A DNA stretch of 64,000 bases from Salinispora tropica CNB-440 (lineage in GTDB: Bacteria > Actinomycetota > Actinomycetes > Mycobacteriales > Micromonosporaceae), in contig NC_009380.1 in the NCBI RefSeq assembly GCF_000016425.1, positions 2,918,144-2,982,143 on the forward strand, given 5' to 3'. The notes below the pieces were generated by a model. The model saw nothing but the letters and a program-made list of their open reading frames with translations, made no database searches and was not told the origin of the DNA. This document shows positions 8,173 through 18,104 of this stretch, piece by piece (the first letter of the stretch is position 1; each line of letters begins with the position of its first letter). The translations under genes were made by a program, and so were the position numbers.

Positions 8173-9234
8173 ATGCACCCAGCACTGCGCACCCGGCTGA
8201 CCGAGTTGGTCGGTGTCCGGTACCCCATCGTGCAGACCGGCATGGGTTACGTCTCCGGTGCCCGGCTGACCGCGGCGACGGCCCAGGCCGGCGGCCTCGG
8301 CATCATCGCCTCGGCCACGATGCACCTCGACGAGTTGCGCTCCGCGATCCACGAGGTGCGTCGACGCACCTCCGCACCGTTCGGGGTCAACCTGCGCGCC
8401 GACGCGACGGACGTACGGGAGCGGGTCGAGTTGGTCATCGCGGAGTCGGTCCGGGTCGTCTCGTTCGCGCTCGCACCGCGCCGCGACCTCGTCCGCAGGC
8501 TCCGCGACGCCGGGGTCATCACCATCCCGTCCGTCGGCGCCCTCCGGCACGCGGAAAAGGTGGCCGCCTGGGGCGCGGACGCCGTCCTGGTCCAGGGCGG
8601 CGAGGGTGGTGGGCACACGGGGACGGTCCCCACCAGCCTGCTCCTCCCCCAGGTGGTGGACGCGGTCGACATTCCGGTGGTCGCGGCCGGCGGCTTCTTC
8701 GACGGCCGCGGCCTGGTCTCGGCCCTCGCCTACGGCGCGGCGGGAATCGCCATGGGCACCCGATTCCTGTTGACCAGCGACAGCCCGGTCGGATCGGCGG
8801 TGAAACAGGCCTATCTAGACAGCGGTCCCACCGGCACGGTGGTCACCAGGCAGGTCGATGGAGTACCCCACCGGGTTCTCCGGACCCGGTTCGTCGATCG
8901 ACTCGAACGATCGGGGCGGATCAGCACACTGGCCCACGCGCTCGGGCGGGCCCTCGTGCTGCGCCGACTCACCGGAGTGCCCTGGCCGACTCTGATTCGG
9001 GACGGCTTCGCCGCCCGACGCAGCCGCGAACTCTCCTGGTCCCAGACGCTGATGGCTGCCAACACCCCGGTCCTACTCCGGGCGGCGATGGTGGACGGCC
9101 GAGCCGACCTCGGGGTGATGTCTGCCGGGCAGGTGGTGGGGCTGATCGATGACCTACCCTCGTGCGCGGAACTCATCGACCGGATCGTGGCCGAGGCAGC
9201 CGACTGCCTTTCCCGGCTTACAACCGCTCAATGA
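8173..9234 (+). CDS. ipdC: flavin-dependent HIP-pathway reductase IpdC (NPD family)
   Basis: A 353-residue nitronate-monooxygenase-fold (NPD) flavoprotein. Mtb IpdC (Rv3553, about 355 residues) acts on a hydroxylated HIP-derived CoA thioester. FMN-barrel motifs are present: YPIVQTGMGY at the N-terminus, GGEGGGHTGTVPTS in the middle and VAAGGFFDGRG, with GTRFLLTSDSP before the C-terminal helices. ATG 8173 follows AGGGAGA; the open frame upstream to 8041 overlaps ipdB and is ignored. Its 3' end overlaps the convergent fadA6 by 17 bases, so the two transcripts collide. Gene order after ipdB supports the name. Confidence 0.9.
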   Translation: MHPALRTRLTELVGVRYPIVQTGMGYVSGARLTAATAQAGGLGIIASATMHLDELRSAIHEVRRRTSAPFGVNLRADATDVRERVELVIAESVRVVSFALAPRRDLVRRLRDAGVITIPSVGALRHAEKVAAWGADAVLVQGGEGGGHTGTVPTSLLLPQVVDAVDIPVVAAGGFFDGRGLVSALAYGAAGIAMGTRFLLTSDSPVGSAVKQAYLDSGPTGTVVTRQVDGVPHRVLRTRFVDRLERSGRISTLAHALGRALVLRRLTGVPWPTLIRDGFAARRSRELSWSQTLMAANTPVLLRAAMVDGRADLGVMSAGQVVGLIDDLPSCAELIDRIVAEAADCLSRLTTAQ

Positions 9235-10351
9235 CGGTCACGTTCGCCTGGCCGCCGCCCTCGCACATCGTCTGCAACCCGTACCGGCCACCGGAGCGGT
9301 CCAGCTCGTGCAGCAGGGTGGTCATCAGCCGCGCACCGGTCGCGCCGAGCGGGTGCCCGAGGGCGATCGCCCCACCGTTGACATTGACCCGACCCAGGTC
9401 CGCACCGGTTTCTCGCAGCCAGGCGAGCACCACGCTGGCGAACGCCTCGTTGATCTCGATCAGGTCGATCTGGTCGAGCGTCATCCCGGCCCGCCGCAAC
9501 GCGACCTCGGTTGCCCGAATCGGCGCGGTCAGCATCAGCACCGGATCGTCGCCCCGGGCGCTGAGATGGTGGACACGGGCCCGGGGCGACAGCCCGTGCA
9601 CGCGTACTCCCCGCTCGGAGGCGACCAGCACGGCACTGGCCGCGTCCGCGATTTGGCTGGCGAGAGCCGCGGTGGTCGTCCCGTCGGGGCGTAGTGGAGC
9701 GAGGGTGGCCATCGCTGTCAGGGAGGTGTCCGGTCGCGGGCACTCGTCGACCGTGCAGCCGTCGCAGGGCACGATCTCAGCGGTGAACCGTCCCGCCTCC
9801 CGGGCGCGGACGGCCCGCTCGTGACTGAGCAGCGCGTACTGTTCCATTTCTGGACGGGTGATCCCCCACCTGGCAGCGATACGGTCCGCGCTGCGGAACT
9901 GGGAGATCTCTTCCTCGCCATAGCGAGCCGCCCACCCGACGGAACCGGCGTACGGGCCGCGCGGGGCCATCGCACTCGCGATCGCCACCTGACTCATGCT
10001 CTGGACCCCACCGGCGACCACGAGGTCCGCCGTGCCGGCCAGGACAGCCTGGGCGGCGAAGTGCACCGCCTGTTGGGACGAGCCACACTGTCGGTCAACG
10101 GTCACACCGGGCACCTCCTCTGGTAGGCCGGCCGCCAGCCAACACGTGCGGGCGATGTCACCGGACTGGGGCCCGACAGTGTCCACGCAGCCGAAGACGA
10201 CGTCATCGATTGCGGCCGGATCCACCCCCACTCGGTCCAGCAGGGCCGCGATGACCTGACCGCCAAGGTCTGCGGGGTGCACCCCGGCCAGCCCACCACC
10301 GCGCCGCCCCACCGGGCTGCGCACCGCGTCGACAAGGTACGCCTCGCTCAT
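9218..10351 (-). CDS. fadA6: thiolase FadA6
   Basis: A 377-residue thiolase close to Mtb FadA6. The family's Cys-His-Cys set is intact: Cys89 in VDRQCGSSQQA, the histidine in [15 protein letters not shown] and the second cysteine in LQTMCEGGG. MSEAYLVDAV at the start and NVTVIERL at the end also fit FadA6. In Mtb it thiolytically cleaves a beta-keto-CoA in HIP catabolism. ATG 10351 follows GGAGGCGACG. The oddity is regulation: the shared promoter with the fadE29 gene carries a perfect KstR-type box (10372-10385) and no KstR2-type box that I can see, although this gene is KstR2-controlled in Mtb. Confidence 0.92.
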   Translation of the reverse strand: MSEAYLVDAVRSPVGRRGGGLAGVHPADLGGQVIAALLDRVGVDPAAIDDVVFGCVDTVGPQSGDIARTCWLAAGLPEEVPGVTVDRQCGSSQQAVHFAAQAVLAGTADLVVAGGVQSMSQVAIASAMAPRGPYAGSVGWAARYGEEEISQFRSADRIAARWGITRPEMEQYALLSHERAVRAREAGRFTAEIVPCDGCTVDECPRPDTSLTAMATLAPLRPDGTTTAALASQIADAASAVLVASERGVRVHGLSPRARVHHLSARGDDPVLMLTAPIRATEVALRRAGMTLDQIDLIEINEAFASVVLAWLRETGADLGRVNVNGGAIALGHPLGATGARLMTTLLHELDRSGGRYGLQTMCEGGGQANVTVIERL

Positions 10352-10371
10352 CGTCGCCTCCTCCAGTATGC

Positions 10372-10385
10372 TAGAACACGTTCTA
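10372..10385. promoter_or_regulatory. KstR-type operator between fadA6 and fadE29
   Basis: TAGAACACGTTCTA is an exact, nearly perfect palindromic KstR box. Read toward fadA6, its terminal TA starts TAGCAT (10373-10368), a good -10 candidate. It is 24 bases from the fadE29 start on the other side. Confidence 0.82.
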
Positions 10386-10409
10386 AATCTAGCCGAACGG
10401 GGCAGCGCC

Positions 10410-11615
10410 ATGCACCTCACCTACTCGGTCGATCAGCAACAACTCCGGTCACAACTGCGTGCGTACTTCGCCGAGCTGATGAGCCCCGACATCCGAGAAG
10501 CGCTCACGATGACCGACGGCGAGTACGGCGACGGGACGGTCTACCGCGACATCGTGCGGCGCCTGGGCCAAGACGGCTGGCTGACGCTCGGCTGGCCCCG
10601 GGAGTATGGCGGCAGTGACCGGTCCATGCTGGATCAACTCATCTTCACCGACGAGGCGGCGGTCGCGGGTGTGCCGGTTCCGTTCCTGACCATCAACACG
10701 ATCGGGCCGACGCTGATGCGCTTCGGCACCGAGCGACAACGCGCCGAATACCTGCCCCGGATCGCCGCCGGCGAACTGCACTTCTCGATCGGCTACTCCG
10801 AGCCGGAGGCGGGCACTGATCTGGCCGCCCTGCGCACCACCGCGGTCCGTGACGGCGAAGCCTACGTCGTCAACGGCCAGAAGATGTGGACCAGCCTCAT
10901 CCAGTATGCGGACTACGTCTGGCTGGCCTGCCGCACCGCACCAGAGGCGCCCCAGCACGAGGGACTCTCCATCCTCATCGTGTCGACCGACGCGAACGGC
11001 TTCTCGTGGACTCCGGTGCGTACCGTCGCTGGACCGACCACCAGCGCCACCTACTACACGGATGTCCGGGTGCCGCGCTCCGCGCTGGTCGGCGCAGAGA
11101 ATCAGGGATGGCCGCTGATCACGAACCAGCTCAACCACGAGCGGGTCGCGCTCACCTCGGCAGCCCCGATTCGACACGCGCTAGGCGAGGTACGGGACTG
11201 GGCCCTCGCCACCACCCTGCCGAGCGGACAGCGGGTCATCGACCAGGAGTGGGTCCAGCTACACCTGGCCCGCGTGCACGCCAAGGCCGAGTTCCTCAAG
11301 GTCTACAACTGGCGACTCGCGGCCGAGTCAGCCACCGGTATCGACCCGGCCGCCGCATCGGCTACCAAGGTCTACGGCACCGAGTTCGCCATCGAAGCGT
11401 ACCGGCTTCTCATGGAGGTACTCGGCACGAACGCGTCGGTACGGCAGGGGTCCCGCGGTGCCCTGCTGCGCGGTCGGGTGGAGCGGCTGCACCGCTCCGC
11501 CCTGATCCTCACCTTCGGTGGCGGCACCAACGAGGTGCAGCGGGACATCATCGCCACCGTCGGCCTGGGTCTGCCGGCGGCCCGCCGGCGCCGTCAACGG
11601 CAGGAGCAGTCATGA
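10410..11615 (+). CDS. fadE29: acyl-CoA dehydrogenase ChsE2/FadE29
   Basis: A 401-residue acyl-CoA dehydrogenase subunit strongly resembling Mtb FadE29 (387 residues). Shared segments include HFSIGYSEPEAGTDLAALRT, VNGQKMWTS, ILIVSTDANGFSWTPVRTV and the C-terminal FGGGTNEVQRDIIA FAD-binding stretch. In Mtb, FadE28 and FadE29 form an alpha2beta2 enzyme (ChsE1-ChsE2) that desaturates 3-oxo-4-pregnene-20-carboxyl-CoA, the last side-chain beta-oxidation cycle. The start is ATG 10410, where homology begins; the annotatable frame from 10368 covers the KstR box. The stop overlaps the next gene (ATGA), so both subunits are translationally coupled. The C-terminus has a short arginine-rich extension. 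Confidence 0.92.
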   Translation: MHLTYSVDQQQLRSQLRAYFAELMSPDIREALTMTDGEYGDGTVYRDIVRRLGQDGWLTLGWPREYGGSDRSMLDQLIFTDEAAVAGVPVPFLTINTIGPTLMRFGTERQRAEYLPRIAAGELHFSIGYSEPEAGTDLAALRTTAVRDGEAYVVNGQKMWTSLIQYADYVWLACRTAPEAPQHEGLSILIVSTDANGFSWTPVRTVAGPTTSATYYTDVRVPRSALVGAENQGWPLITNQLNHERVALTSAAPIRHALGEVRDWALATTLPSGQRVIDQEWVQLHLARVHAKAEFLKVYNWRLAAESATGIDPAAASATKVYGTEFAIEAYRLLMEVLGTNASVRQGSRGALLRGRVERLHRSALILTFGGGTNEVQRDIIATVGLGLPAARRRRQRQEQS

Positions 11616-12736
11616 GATTCACCCCAGGCGAAAGTCACCGCGACCTCGCCCTGCTTACCCGGCAGATCCTCACCGACCGGGTCACCGTCGACCGGCTCCG
11701 GGACATCGAGGCGAAGGACATCTGCCTGGACCGACCGCTCTGGCAGGAGCTTGCCACGGCGGGAGTGCTCGCCGCTGCGCTACCCCGCCGGGCGGGAGGT
11801 GACGGGCTCGGCCTCCTGGAGCAGTGCGGCGTCCTGGTCGAGGTGGGTCGGAGTGTCGCCCCCGTGCCCTACCTGTCCAGCATCGTCACCGCGGCGGCCG
11901 GGCTGGCCACCTTTGGTGACGAGCGACAACTCAGCCATTGGGTCACTCCTGCCCTGAAAGGGTCCGTGATCCTGACCGCCGCCCTCGCGGAGGGCGCGGT
12001 ACACGCCGAACGCGTCGCCGGCCGTTGGGTGCTGACCGGCGCGAAGACGACCGTGCCGGCCGCACCGGACGCCGATCTGGTGCTGGTGCCGGCCAAGGTC
12101 GACGGCGCGACCGCGGTCTTCCTGGTCTGCTCCGACGACCCGGGGGTGACCGTGGAGCCGCAGCAGGTGGCAGGGGGCGAGGGGGCTGGCTGGATCGACC
12201 TGGCCCGGGTGGCCCTTCCCGACGGCCGGCTACTCGGCACCGTCGCGGACGGCGAGACAATCGCCGCCTGGCTCACCACCCGGGCCACCGTCGGGTCCTG
12301 CGCCGTCCAGCTTGGGGTGACCGAGCGGGCTCTGGAGCTAACCGCGGAGTACGTCCGCACCCGGATCCAGTTCGGTCGTCCGATCGGCACCTTCCAGGCG
12401 GTGGCACAGCGGCTCGCCGACGCCTACGTTGATGTCGAGGCGATCCGGCTCACGCTCTGGCAGGCGGCTTGGCGGCTCGCCGAAGGGTTGCCCTGCCCAA
12501 CCGAGGTGGCGACGGCCAAATTCTGGGCCGCCGACGCCGGACACCGGGTCGCGCACACCGCCGTCCACCTCCACGGCGGCGTAGGAATCGACCTTGACCA
12601 CCACCTGCATCGCTACTTTCTCGCCGCGAAGCACCACGAGTTCCGACTGGGCGGCGCCACCGCCCACCTACGGGCGATCGGGGCCGCCCTCACCTCGACC
12701 GACCTGGAGAACCACGATGGCCCGGTCGATGAGTGA
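11612..12736 (+). CDS. fadE28: acyl-CoA dehydrogenase ChsE1/FadE28
   Basis: A 374-residue acyl-CoA dehydrogenase-like subunit, longer than Mtb FadE28 (339 residues). Class features are LWQELATAGVLAAALPRRAGG, the RIQFGRPIGTFQAVAQRLAD helix region and VHLHGGVGIDLDHHLHRYF. It is predicted to be the partner of the preceding FadE29-like subunit in the heterotetramer that desaturates the three-carbon side chain. The ATG at 11612 overlaps the fadE29 stop by four bases. The order fadE29-fadE28 is reversed relative to Mtb (fadE28-fadE29 in transcription order). The pair is separated from chsH1-chsH2-ltp2, which lie 12 kb away instead of in one igr-like operon. Confidence 0.87.
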   Translation: MRFTPGESHRDLALLTRQILTDRVTVDRLRDIEAKDICLDRPLWQELATAGVLAAALPRRAGGDGLGLLEQCGVLVEVGRSVAPVPYLSSIVTAAAGLATFGDERQLSHWVTPALKGSVILTAALAEGAVHAERVAGRWVLTGAKTTVPAAPDADLVLVPAKVDGATAVFLVCSDDPGVTVEPQQVAGGEGAGWIDLARVALPDGRLLGTVADGETIAAWLTTRATVGSCAVQLGVTERALELTAEYVRTRIQFGRPIGTFQAVAQRLADAYVDVEAIRLTLWQAAWRLAEGLPCPTEVATAKFWAADAGHRVAHTAVHLHGGVGIDLDHHLHRYFLAAKHHEFRLGGATAHLRAIGAALTSTDLENHDGPVDE

Positions 12737-13101
12737 CCTGCCCCCACCGCCTGAACCCGTGCGACGCCGCGGGTGGCCACGACCAACCGCCTCCTGGGTC
12801 TGACCCACGAGGCGTTGACGGCACGCAGAGTACACCATAGATTGATATTCATGAATTTAATCGAAATCATCTGGCGTTCCTAACAGCGGCTACCACCCGT
12901 GGCCGGGCCGGATCGCGTGGACGACCTGCGCGCGTGCGGTCGGCAACCGGCAACCCGGTCAGCTACTTGATGGTCAAACCGATCGATACGGCGAGCCAGC
13001 AACACCAGGCGGGAGGTCCGAGCCGGGGGACGGTCGGCGAGGCCGGCTCGACAAATGGGCATCGGGCACCGATCACGACCAGCGACATGAAGGGGCCGAG
13101 C
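12737..13101. other. 365-base leader region before the cholesterol oxidase gene
   Basis: No convincing gene. The frame of the oxidase stays open upstream from 12934 but lacks family similarity. The stretch 12815-12876 is unusually AT-rich for this window and contains a promoter-like pair and a palindrome, annotated separately. Confidence 0.6.
12815..12856 (+). promoter_or_regulatory. sigma70-like promoter with palindrome at the start site
   Basis: TTGACG (12815-12820) and TAGATT (12838-12843) are separated by 17 bases, an ideal housekeeping-type spacing. The predicted transcription start falls in the perfect palindrome ATTCATGAAT (12847-12856), a possible operator. The resulting leader to ATG 13102 would be about 250 bases. 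No KstR-type box is present here. Confidence 0.5.
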
Positions 13102-14733
13102 ATGACAGGTACGAGCCTTTCCCGACGTGGCCTGCTAAGGGCCACCACGCTCGGCGCCGGCGTCGCCGTCGCTGGGGTCGCACTAGGCCAGCAGGCGGCC
13201 CAGGCGGGTGGTCCGGTACCCGCGTTGGCCGGGAAGACCGCCGTGGTCATCGGCAGTGGCTTCGGCGGGGCGGTCGCCGCTTACCGACTCGGCCAGGCCG
13301 GAGTGGTGACCACGGTGTTGGAACGAGGTCGCCGCTGGGACGTGGACGGCTCCGGCAACACGTTTTGCAGCATCAATGAGCCCGACTGGCGGTGTGGCTG
13401 GTTCCTGGACCGCCCGCCATTGGGAATCAACCTCGGCGCGAGGATCGAACAACGGGCCGGGTTGATCGCCCGACACGACGGAGATGGAATCTCGGTGCTG
13501 AGCGGAACCGGAGTTGGCGGCGGCTCCCTCGCCATCGGGATGTTCCTACCGCAGCCGCGGCGCAGCGAGTGGGAGCAGGTGTATCCGACCGAGGTCGGAT
13601 ACGACGAGATGAACGATGTCTACTGGCCACGGGCCCGGCAACGCCTCGGTGCGACGCCAATTCCCGAGGATGTGCAGAGCACCGGCCCCTACCGGGGAGC
13701 CCGAGCCTGGCTCGACTACCTGTCCGAGTTCAAGCAGACCCCCCTCCCCATTCCGTTCGCCGTCGACTGGGACGTGATCCGCGCCGAGCTCGCCGGTGAC
13801 ACCGTGCCGTGCCACACGATCGGTGAGGGCCCGTACGGCAGCAACTCCGGGGCGAAGAACAGCGTGGACCGCAACTACCTCGCCTGGGCCGCTGCGACCG
13901 GCAACGTGACCACACTGGCGTTGCACGAGGTCACCGAGATCCATGAGGTGTCCGGTCAGGACAAGTTCGAGATCCGGTGCCGACAGATCGACGAGCACGG
14001 CTCGGTCCTCTCCACGAAGACCTTCGTCTGCGACTACCTGTTCATGGCCGCCGGCTCCGTCTACACCACCTCCCTGCTGCTCACCTCCCAGGCCAAGGGC
14101 TGGCTTCCCCGCCTGGTCAACCAGGAGGTGGGCAAGGGCTGGGGCAACAACGGCGACTTCCTGGTGACCCGGATCAACCTGCGAAAGGACGTCGGCTACG
14201 CCCAGGGCGGTCCGGGTAACGTCAAGTACATCGACGAGGACAACCCGTACGCACCCACCTCGATGGCGTGGGAGGCAGCACCTGTCCCCCGTTGGATGCC
14301 GCGTACCACGGCGCACCTGGTGACCAGCATGACTCCGGAACGTGGCGAGATTCGCTACGACGCGGCGACCGGGGCCGGTAAGGTGCACTGGCCGTACGGG
14401 ACGCTGGAGACCACCTCCGAGAAGGCGGCGGTGAACCTGGTTACCCGGTTGTGGTGGCAGACCGAAGGCCGCAAGGGATACCTCCTGCACGGTCTGCCGA
14501 CCTACGCCCGGGGTGTCGGCACCGGGCTCGGTGCCGCGAACACCTGGCATCCGCTGGGCGGCATGGTTATGGGCAAGGCCACCGACTTCGACGGTCGATG
14601 CGTCGACTACCCCAACCTCTTCTGCATCGACGGATCGCTCCTGCCGGGGTCAACCTGCCTGGCAAACCCTTCGCTGACCATCACCGCGAACGCCGAACGC
14701 TGCATGGACCGGTTCGTCGCCGCGCACTCCTGA
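13102..14733 (+). CDS. secreted class I cholesterol oxidase (Tat-exported)
   Basis: A 543-residue GMC-type flavoenzyme, matching the 546-residue Streptomyces ChoA precursor. It oxidises and isomerises cholesterol to cholest-4-en-3-one with O2. The N-terminus has a twin-arginine signal (LSRRGLLRATTLGAGVAVAG) ending near AQAGG. Next comes the FAD dinucleotide motif GSGFGGAVAAYRL and LSGTGVGGGSLAIG. The catalytic histidine is in NTWHPLGGMV and the catalytic asparagine in CLANPSLTI. ATG 13102 follows AAGGGG; ATG 13087 is an alternative without a ribosome site. It should act outside the membrane, converting external sterol before uptake. It is convergent with cyp125, with a terminator between. Confidence 0.93.
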   Translation: MTGTSLSRRGLLRATTLGAGVAVAGVALGQQAAQAGGPVPALAGKTAVVIGSGFGGAVAAYRLGQAGVVTTVLERGRRWDVDGSGNTFCSINEPDWRCGWFLDRPPLGINLGARIEQRAGLIARHDGDGISVLSGTGVGGGSLAIGMFLPQPRRSEWEQVYPTEVGYDEMNDVYWPRARQRLGATPIPEDVQSTGPYRGARAWLDYLSEFKQTPLPIPFAVDWDVIRAELAGDTVPCHTIGEGPYGSNSGAKNSVDRNYLAWAAATGNVTTLALHEVTEIHEVSGQDKFEIRCRQIDEHGSVLSTKTFVCDYLFMAAGSVYTTSLLLTSQAKGWLPRLVNQEVGKGWGNNGDFLVTRINLRKDVGYAQGGPGNVKYIDEDNPYAPTSMAWEAAPVPRWMPRTTAHLVTSMTPERGEIRYDAATGAGKVHWPYGTLETTSEKAAVNLVTRLWWQTEGRKGYLLHGLPTYARGVGTGLGAANTWHPLGGMVMGKATDFDGRCVDYPNLFCIDGSLLPGSTCLANPSLTITANAERCMDRFVAAHS

Positions 14734-14740
14734 TCCGCGC

Positions 14741-14770
14741 GGGGGTCCGGCCCAGAGCCGGGCCCCCTTT
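14741..14770. terminator. hairpin terminator between cholesterol oxidase and cyp125
   Basis: An 11-base stem (GGGGGTCCGGC against GCCGGGCCCCC, with one G-T wobble) and a 5-base loop are followed by TTT on the plus strand. It sits eight bases after the oxidase stop and overlaps the cyp125 stop. Confidence 0.75.
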
Positions 14771-15996
14771 CAGCGGTACCGCACCGGCATCTCTCGAATG
14801 CCGTTGATCCAGCCCGACCGCAGCCGCCGCGGTTCGGCCACCTTGCGGATGTCCGGCATGTGGTCGGCGATCGAATGAAAGATCAGTTCGATCTCCAGGC
14901 GGGCGAGGTTCGCGCCCAGACAGAAGTGCGCACCACTACCACCGAACCCCAGATGGGGATTGGGGCTACGGGTGATGTCGAACCGTTCCGGCTCCTCGAA
15001 CACCGACTCGTCAAAGTTGGCCGACCCGTAGAAGAGCGCTACCCGTTGGCCGGCGGAGATGGCCTGCCCACCCAGCGTGGTGTCGACCAACGCGGTGCGT
15101 TGGAACACGTTCACCGGCGTGGCCCAGCGGATGATCTCCTCAACCGCGCTCCTGGGGCGCTCGGCCTTGAACAGTTCCCACTGTTCTGGGTGTTCGAGGA
15201 AGGCCAGCATGCCGTGGGTGATCGCGTTCCGGGTCGTCTCGTTGCCCGCGACCGCCAAGAGCATCACGAAGAAGCCGAACTCGTCAGTCGTCAGGTGCTC
15301 ACCGTCGATCTGCGCGTTGACCAGCTTGGTCACCAGGTCGTCACTCGGGTTGAGCTGTCGCTCGTTGGCCATCTCCATCGCATAGGCGAGCAGCTCGGCT
15401 GCGGCGGTCAACGGATCCACGCCGTACGCCGGATCGTCGTAGCCGATCAACTGGTTCGACCAGTCAAAGACCTTGCGACGATGATGCTGCGGCACCCCGA
15501 TCAGCTCTGCGATCGCCTGCAACGGTAGTTCGCAGGCGACGTCGGCGACGAAGTCACCCGTACCACGCACGGCCGCGTCCCGCACGATGCGCTCGGCCCG
15601 CTCCGCGAGGGATCCGCGCAATGCGTTGATCGCCCTGGGGGTGAAGCCACGGGAGACGATGGCACGCAGCTTGGTGTGCTCCGGCGGGTCGACATTGAGC
15701 ATGATGACCCGCTGCATCTCGAGATCCGCCCGGGTGGTGCCCGGCTGGAAGCGGGCGATCGCGGTGTTTTCCCGGGTCGAGTAGGTGTCACTGTCCCGAG
15801 AAACCGCCATGACATCGGCGTACCGGGTGACCACCCAGTACCCGTCGTCGTCGAAGCCGGCCGAGCCCCTCGGTTGGACGTTCCACCAGACCGGGGCCGT
15901 CCGGCGAAGCTCGGCGAACTCCTCCCGAGGCACTCGACGCTCCAGGACGGCGGGGTCGGTGAAGTCAAATCCCACTGGAATACGCGGCTCAGTCAT
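14770..15996 (-). CDS. cyp125: cytochrome P450 CYP125, sterol C26-hydroxylase
   Basis: A 408-residue P450. The I-helix oxygen-activation motif AGNETTRN, the ExxR in EEIIRW and the heme loop FGGSGAHFCLGANLAR with Cys359 are intact. IPVGFDFTDP near the N-terminus and IMLNVDPPEHTKLR are characteristic of CYP125. In Mtb the enzyme oxidises C26 of cholesterol or cholestenone stepwise to the acid, starting side-chain removal. Mtb CYP125A1 has a longer N-terminus. ATG 15996 follows AGGAGGTTCG. It diverges from fadA5, exactly as in mycobacteria, and an exact KstR-type box lies 13 bases upstream of the start. It needs ferredoxin partners that are not in this window. Confidence 0.94.
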   Translation of the reverse strand: MTEPRIPVGFDFTDPAVLERRVPREEFAELRRTAPVWWNVQPRGSAGFDDDGYWVVTRYADVMAVSRDSDTYSTRENTAIARFQPGTTRADLEMQRVIMLNVDPPEHTKLRAIVSRGFTPRAINALRGSLAERAERIVRDAAVRGTGDFVADVACELPLQAIAELIGVPQHHRRKVFDWSNQLIGYDDPAYGVDPLTAAAELLAYAMEMANERQLNPSDDLVTKLVNAQIDGEHLTTDEFGFFVMLLAVAGNETTRNAITHGMLAFLEHPEQWELFKAERPRSAVEEIIRWATPVNVFQRTALVDTTLGGQAISAGQRVALFYGSANFDESVFEEPERFDITRSPNPHLGFGGSGAHFCLGANLARLEIELIFHSIADHMPDIRKVAEPRRLRSGWINGIREMPVRYR

Positions 15997-16008
15997 CGAA
16001 CCTCCTAC

Positions 16009-16022
16009 TGTAACCTGTTCTA
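16009..16022. promoter_or_regulatory. KstR-type operator, cyp125 side
   Basis: TGTAACCTGTTCTA matches TnnAACnnGTTnTA exactly. Read toward cyp125, it runs into TACAGT, a possible -10. Confidence 0.78.
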
Positions 16023-16075
16023 ATATTCAAACAGATCACATGTTGTTTCGACAACGTAACGTGAGCTCCGACGAG

Positions 16076-16089
16076 GAGAACACGTTCTC
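16076..16089. promoter_or_regulatory. second KstR-like palindrome, fadA5 side
   Basis: GAGAACACGTTCTC is a perfect 14-base palindrome keeping the AACnnGTT core but with G/C instead of T/A at the outer positions. It lies 22 bases before fadA5 and may give fadA5 its own operator. Confidence 0.5.
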
Positions 16090-16098
16090 TCTGTCTGA

Positions 16099-17274
<1,176 letters not shown>

Positions 17275-17312
17275 CCACCGCGACGCCAGGGCACGGCTCG
17301 GGATCGCGGCAC

Positions 17313-18104
17313 TCACGGATGCTGGCTACTGACCGACACCACCTCACCGGTGAGGTACGAGGCGTAGTCGCTGGCGAGGAAGGCCATGACGGCCGCGACC
17401 TCCCACGGCTGCGCCGCACGGCCGAACGCCTCCTGGTCGGAAAGCTCGGCGAGCAGGTCCGCACTGGTCACCTTCGACAGGTTGGGGTGCATGGCGAGGC
17501 TGGGCGCCACGGCGTTCACGCGGATGCCGTAGGGTGCCGCGTCCAGCGCCGCGCACCGGGTGAACGCCATCACCCCCGCCTTGGCAGCCGCATAGTGCGC
17601 CTGACCGGCCTGGGCCCGCCAGCCCAGCACCGACGCATTGTTGACCACCACACCACCGTGGCCCTGCACCAGCATCTGCCGTACCGCTGCCCGCGTACAA
17701 CGGAACGTGCCGGTTAGCGTCACGTCCAGCACCCGCGACCACTCGTCGTCGGCCATCTCCATGACCGACGCCGTACCGCCGAGCCCGGCGTTGTTAATCA
17801 TGACGTCCAGCCGTCCGTAGCCAGCCACGGCGGCGTTGACCAACGCCGCGACTGCCTGCTCGTCGGTTACGTCGCAGGGCATTGACCGAACCCGGCCCGG
17901 ATAGTCAGCCGAGAGCCGATCGTGGCTCTCGGCGAGCCGCCGGACATGCTGGTCGCTGATCATGACGAACGCACCCTCGTCCAGGCAGCGTTCCACCACG
18001 GCCGCCCCGATCCCGGTCCCCGCCGCCGCGGTCACCACCACGACCTTCTCCGCGAGCAACTCCCGACCGGCCGGGCGGACCGGCGGCGGCCCCGGGGGCC
18101 TCAT
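17313..18104 (-). CDS. ipdF: HIP-pathway short-chain dehydrogenase IpdF
   Basis: A 263-residue SDR, one residue longer than Mtb IpdF as I recall it. The cofactor motif has the distinctive form VVVVTAAAGTGIG, followed by INNAGLGG, the serine in VNNASVLGWRAQ, YAAAKAGVMAFTRC and the family-typical end SYLTGEVVSVSSQHP. IpdF oxidises a hydroxyl on a HIP-derived CoA thioester (5-hydroxy intermediate). ATG 18104 overlaps the fadE30 stop by four bases (ATGA), which decides the start over upstream frames. It forms a two-gene operon with fadE30, controlled by the KstR2 box at 19298. Confidence 0.94.
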   Translation of the reverse strand: MRPPGPPPVRPAGRELLAEKVVVVTAAAGTGIGAAVVERCLDEGAFVMISDQHVRRLAESHDRLSADYPGRVRSMPCDVTDEQAVAALVNAAVAGYGRLDVMINNAGLGGTASVMEMADDEWSRVLDVTLTGTFRCTRAAVRQMLVQGHGGVVVNNASVLGWRAQAGQAHYAAAKAGVMAFTRCAALDAAPYGIRVNAVAPSLAMHPNLSKVTSADLLAELSDQEAFGRAAQPWEVAAVMAFLASDYASYLTGEVVSVSSQHP

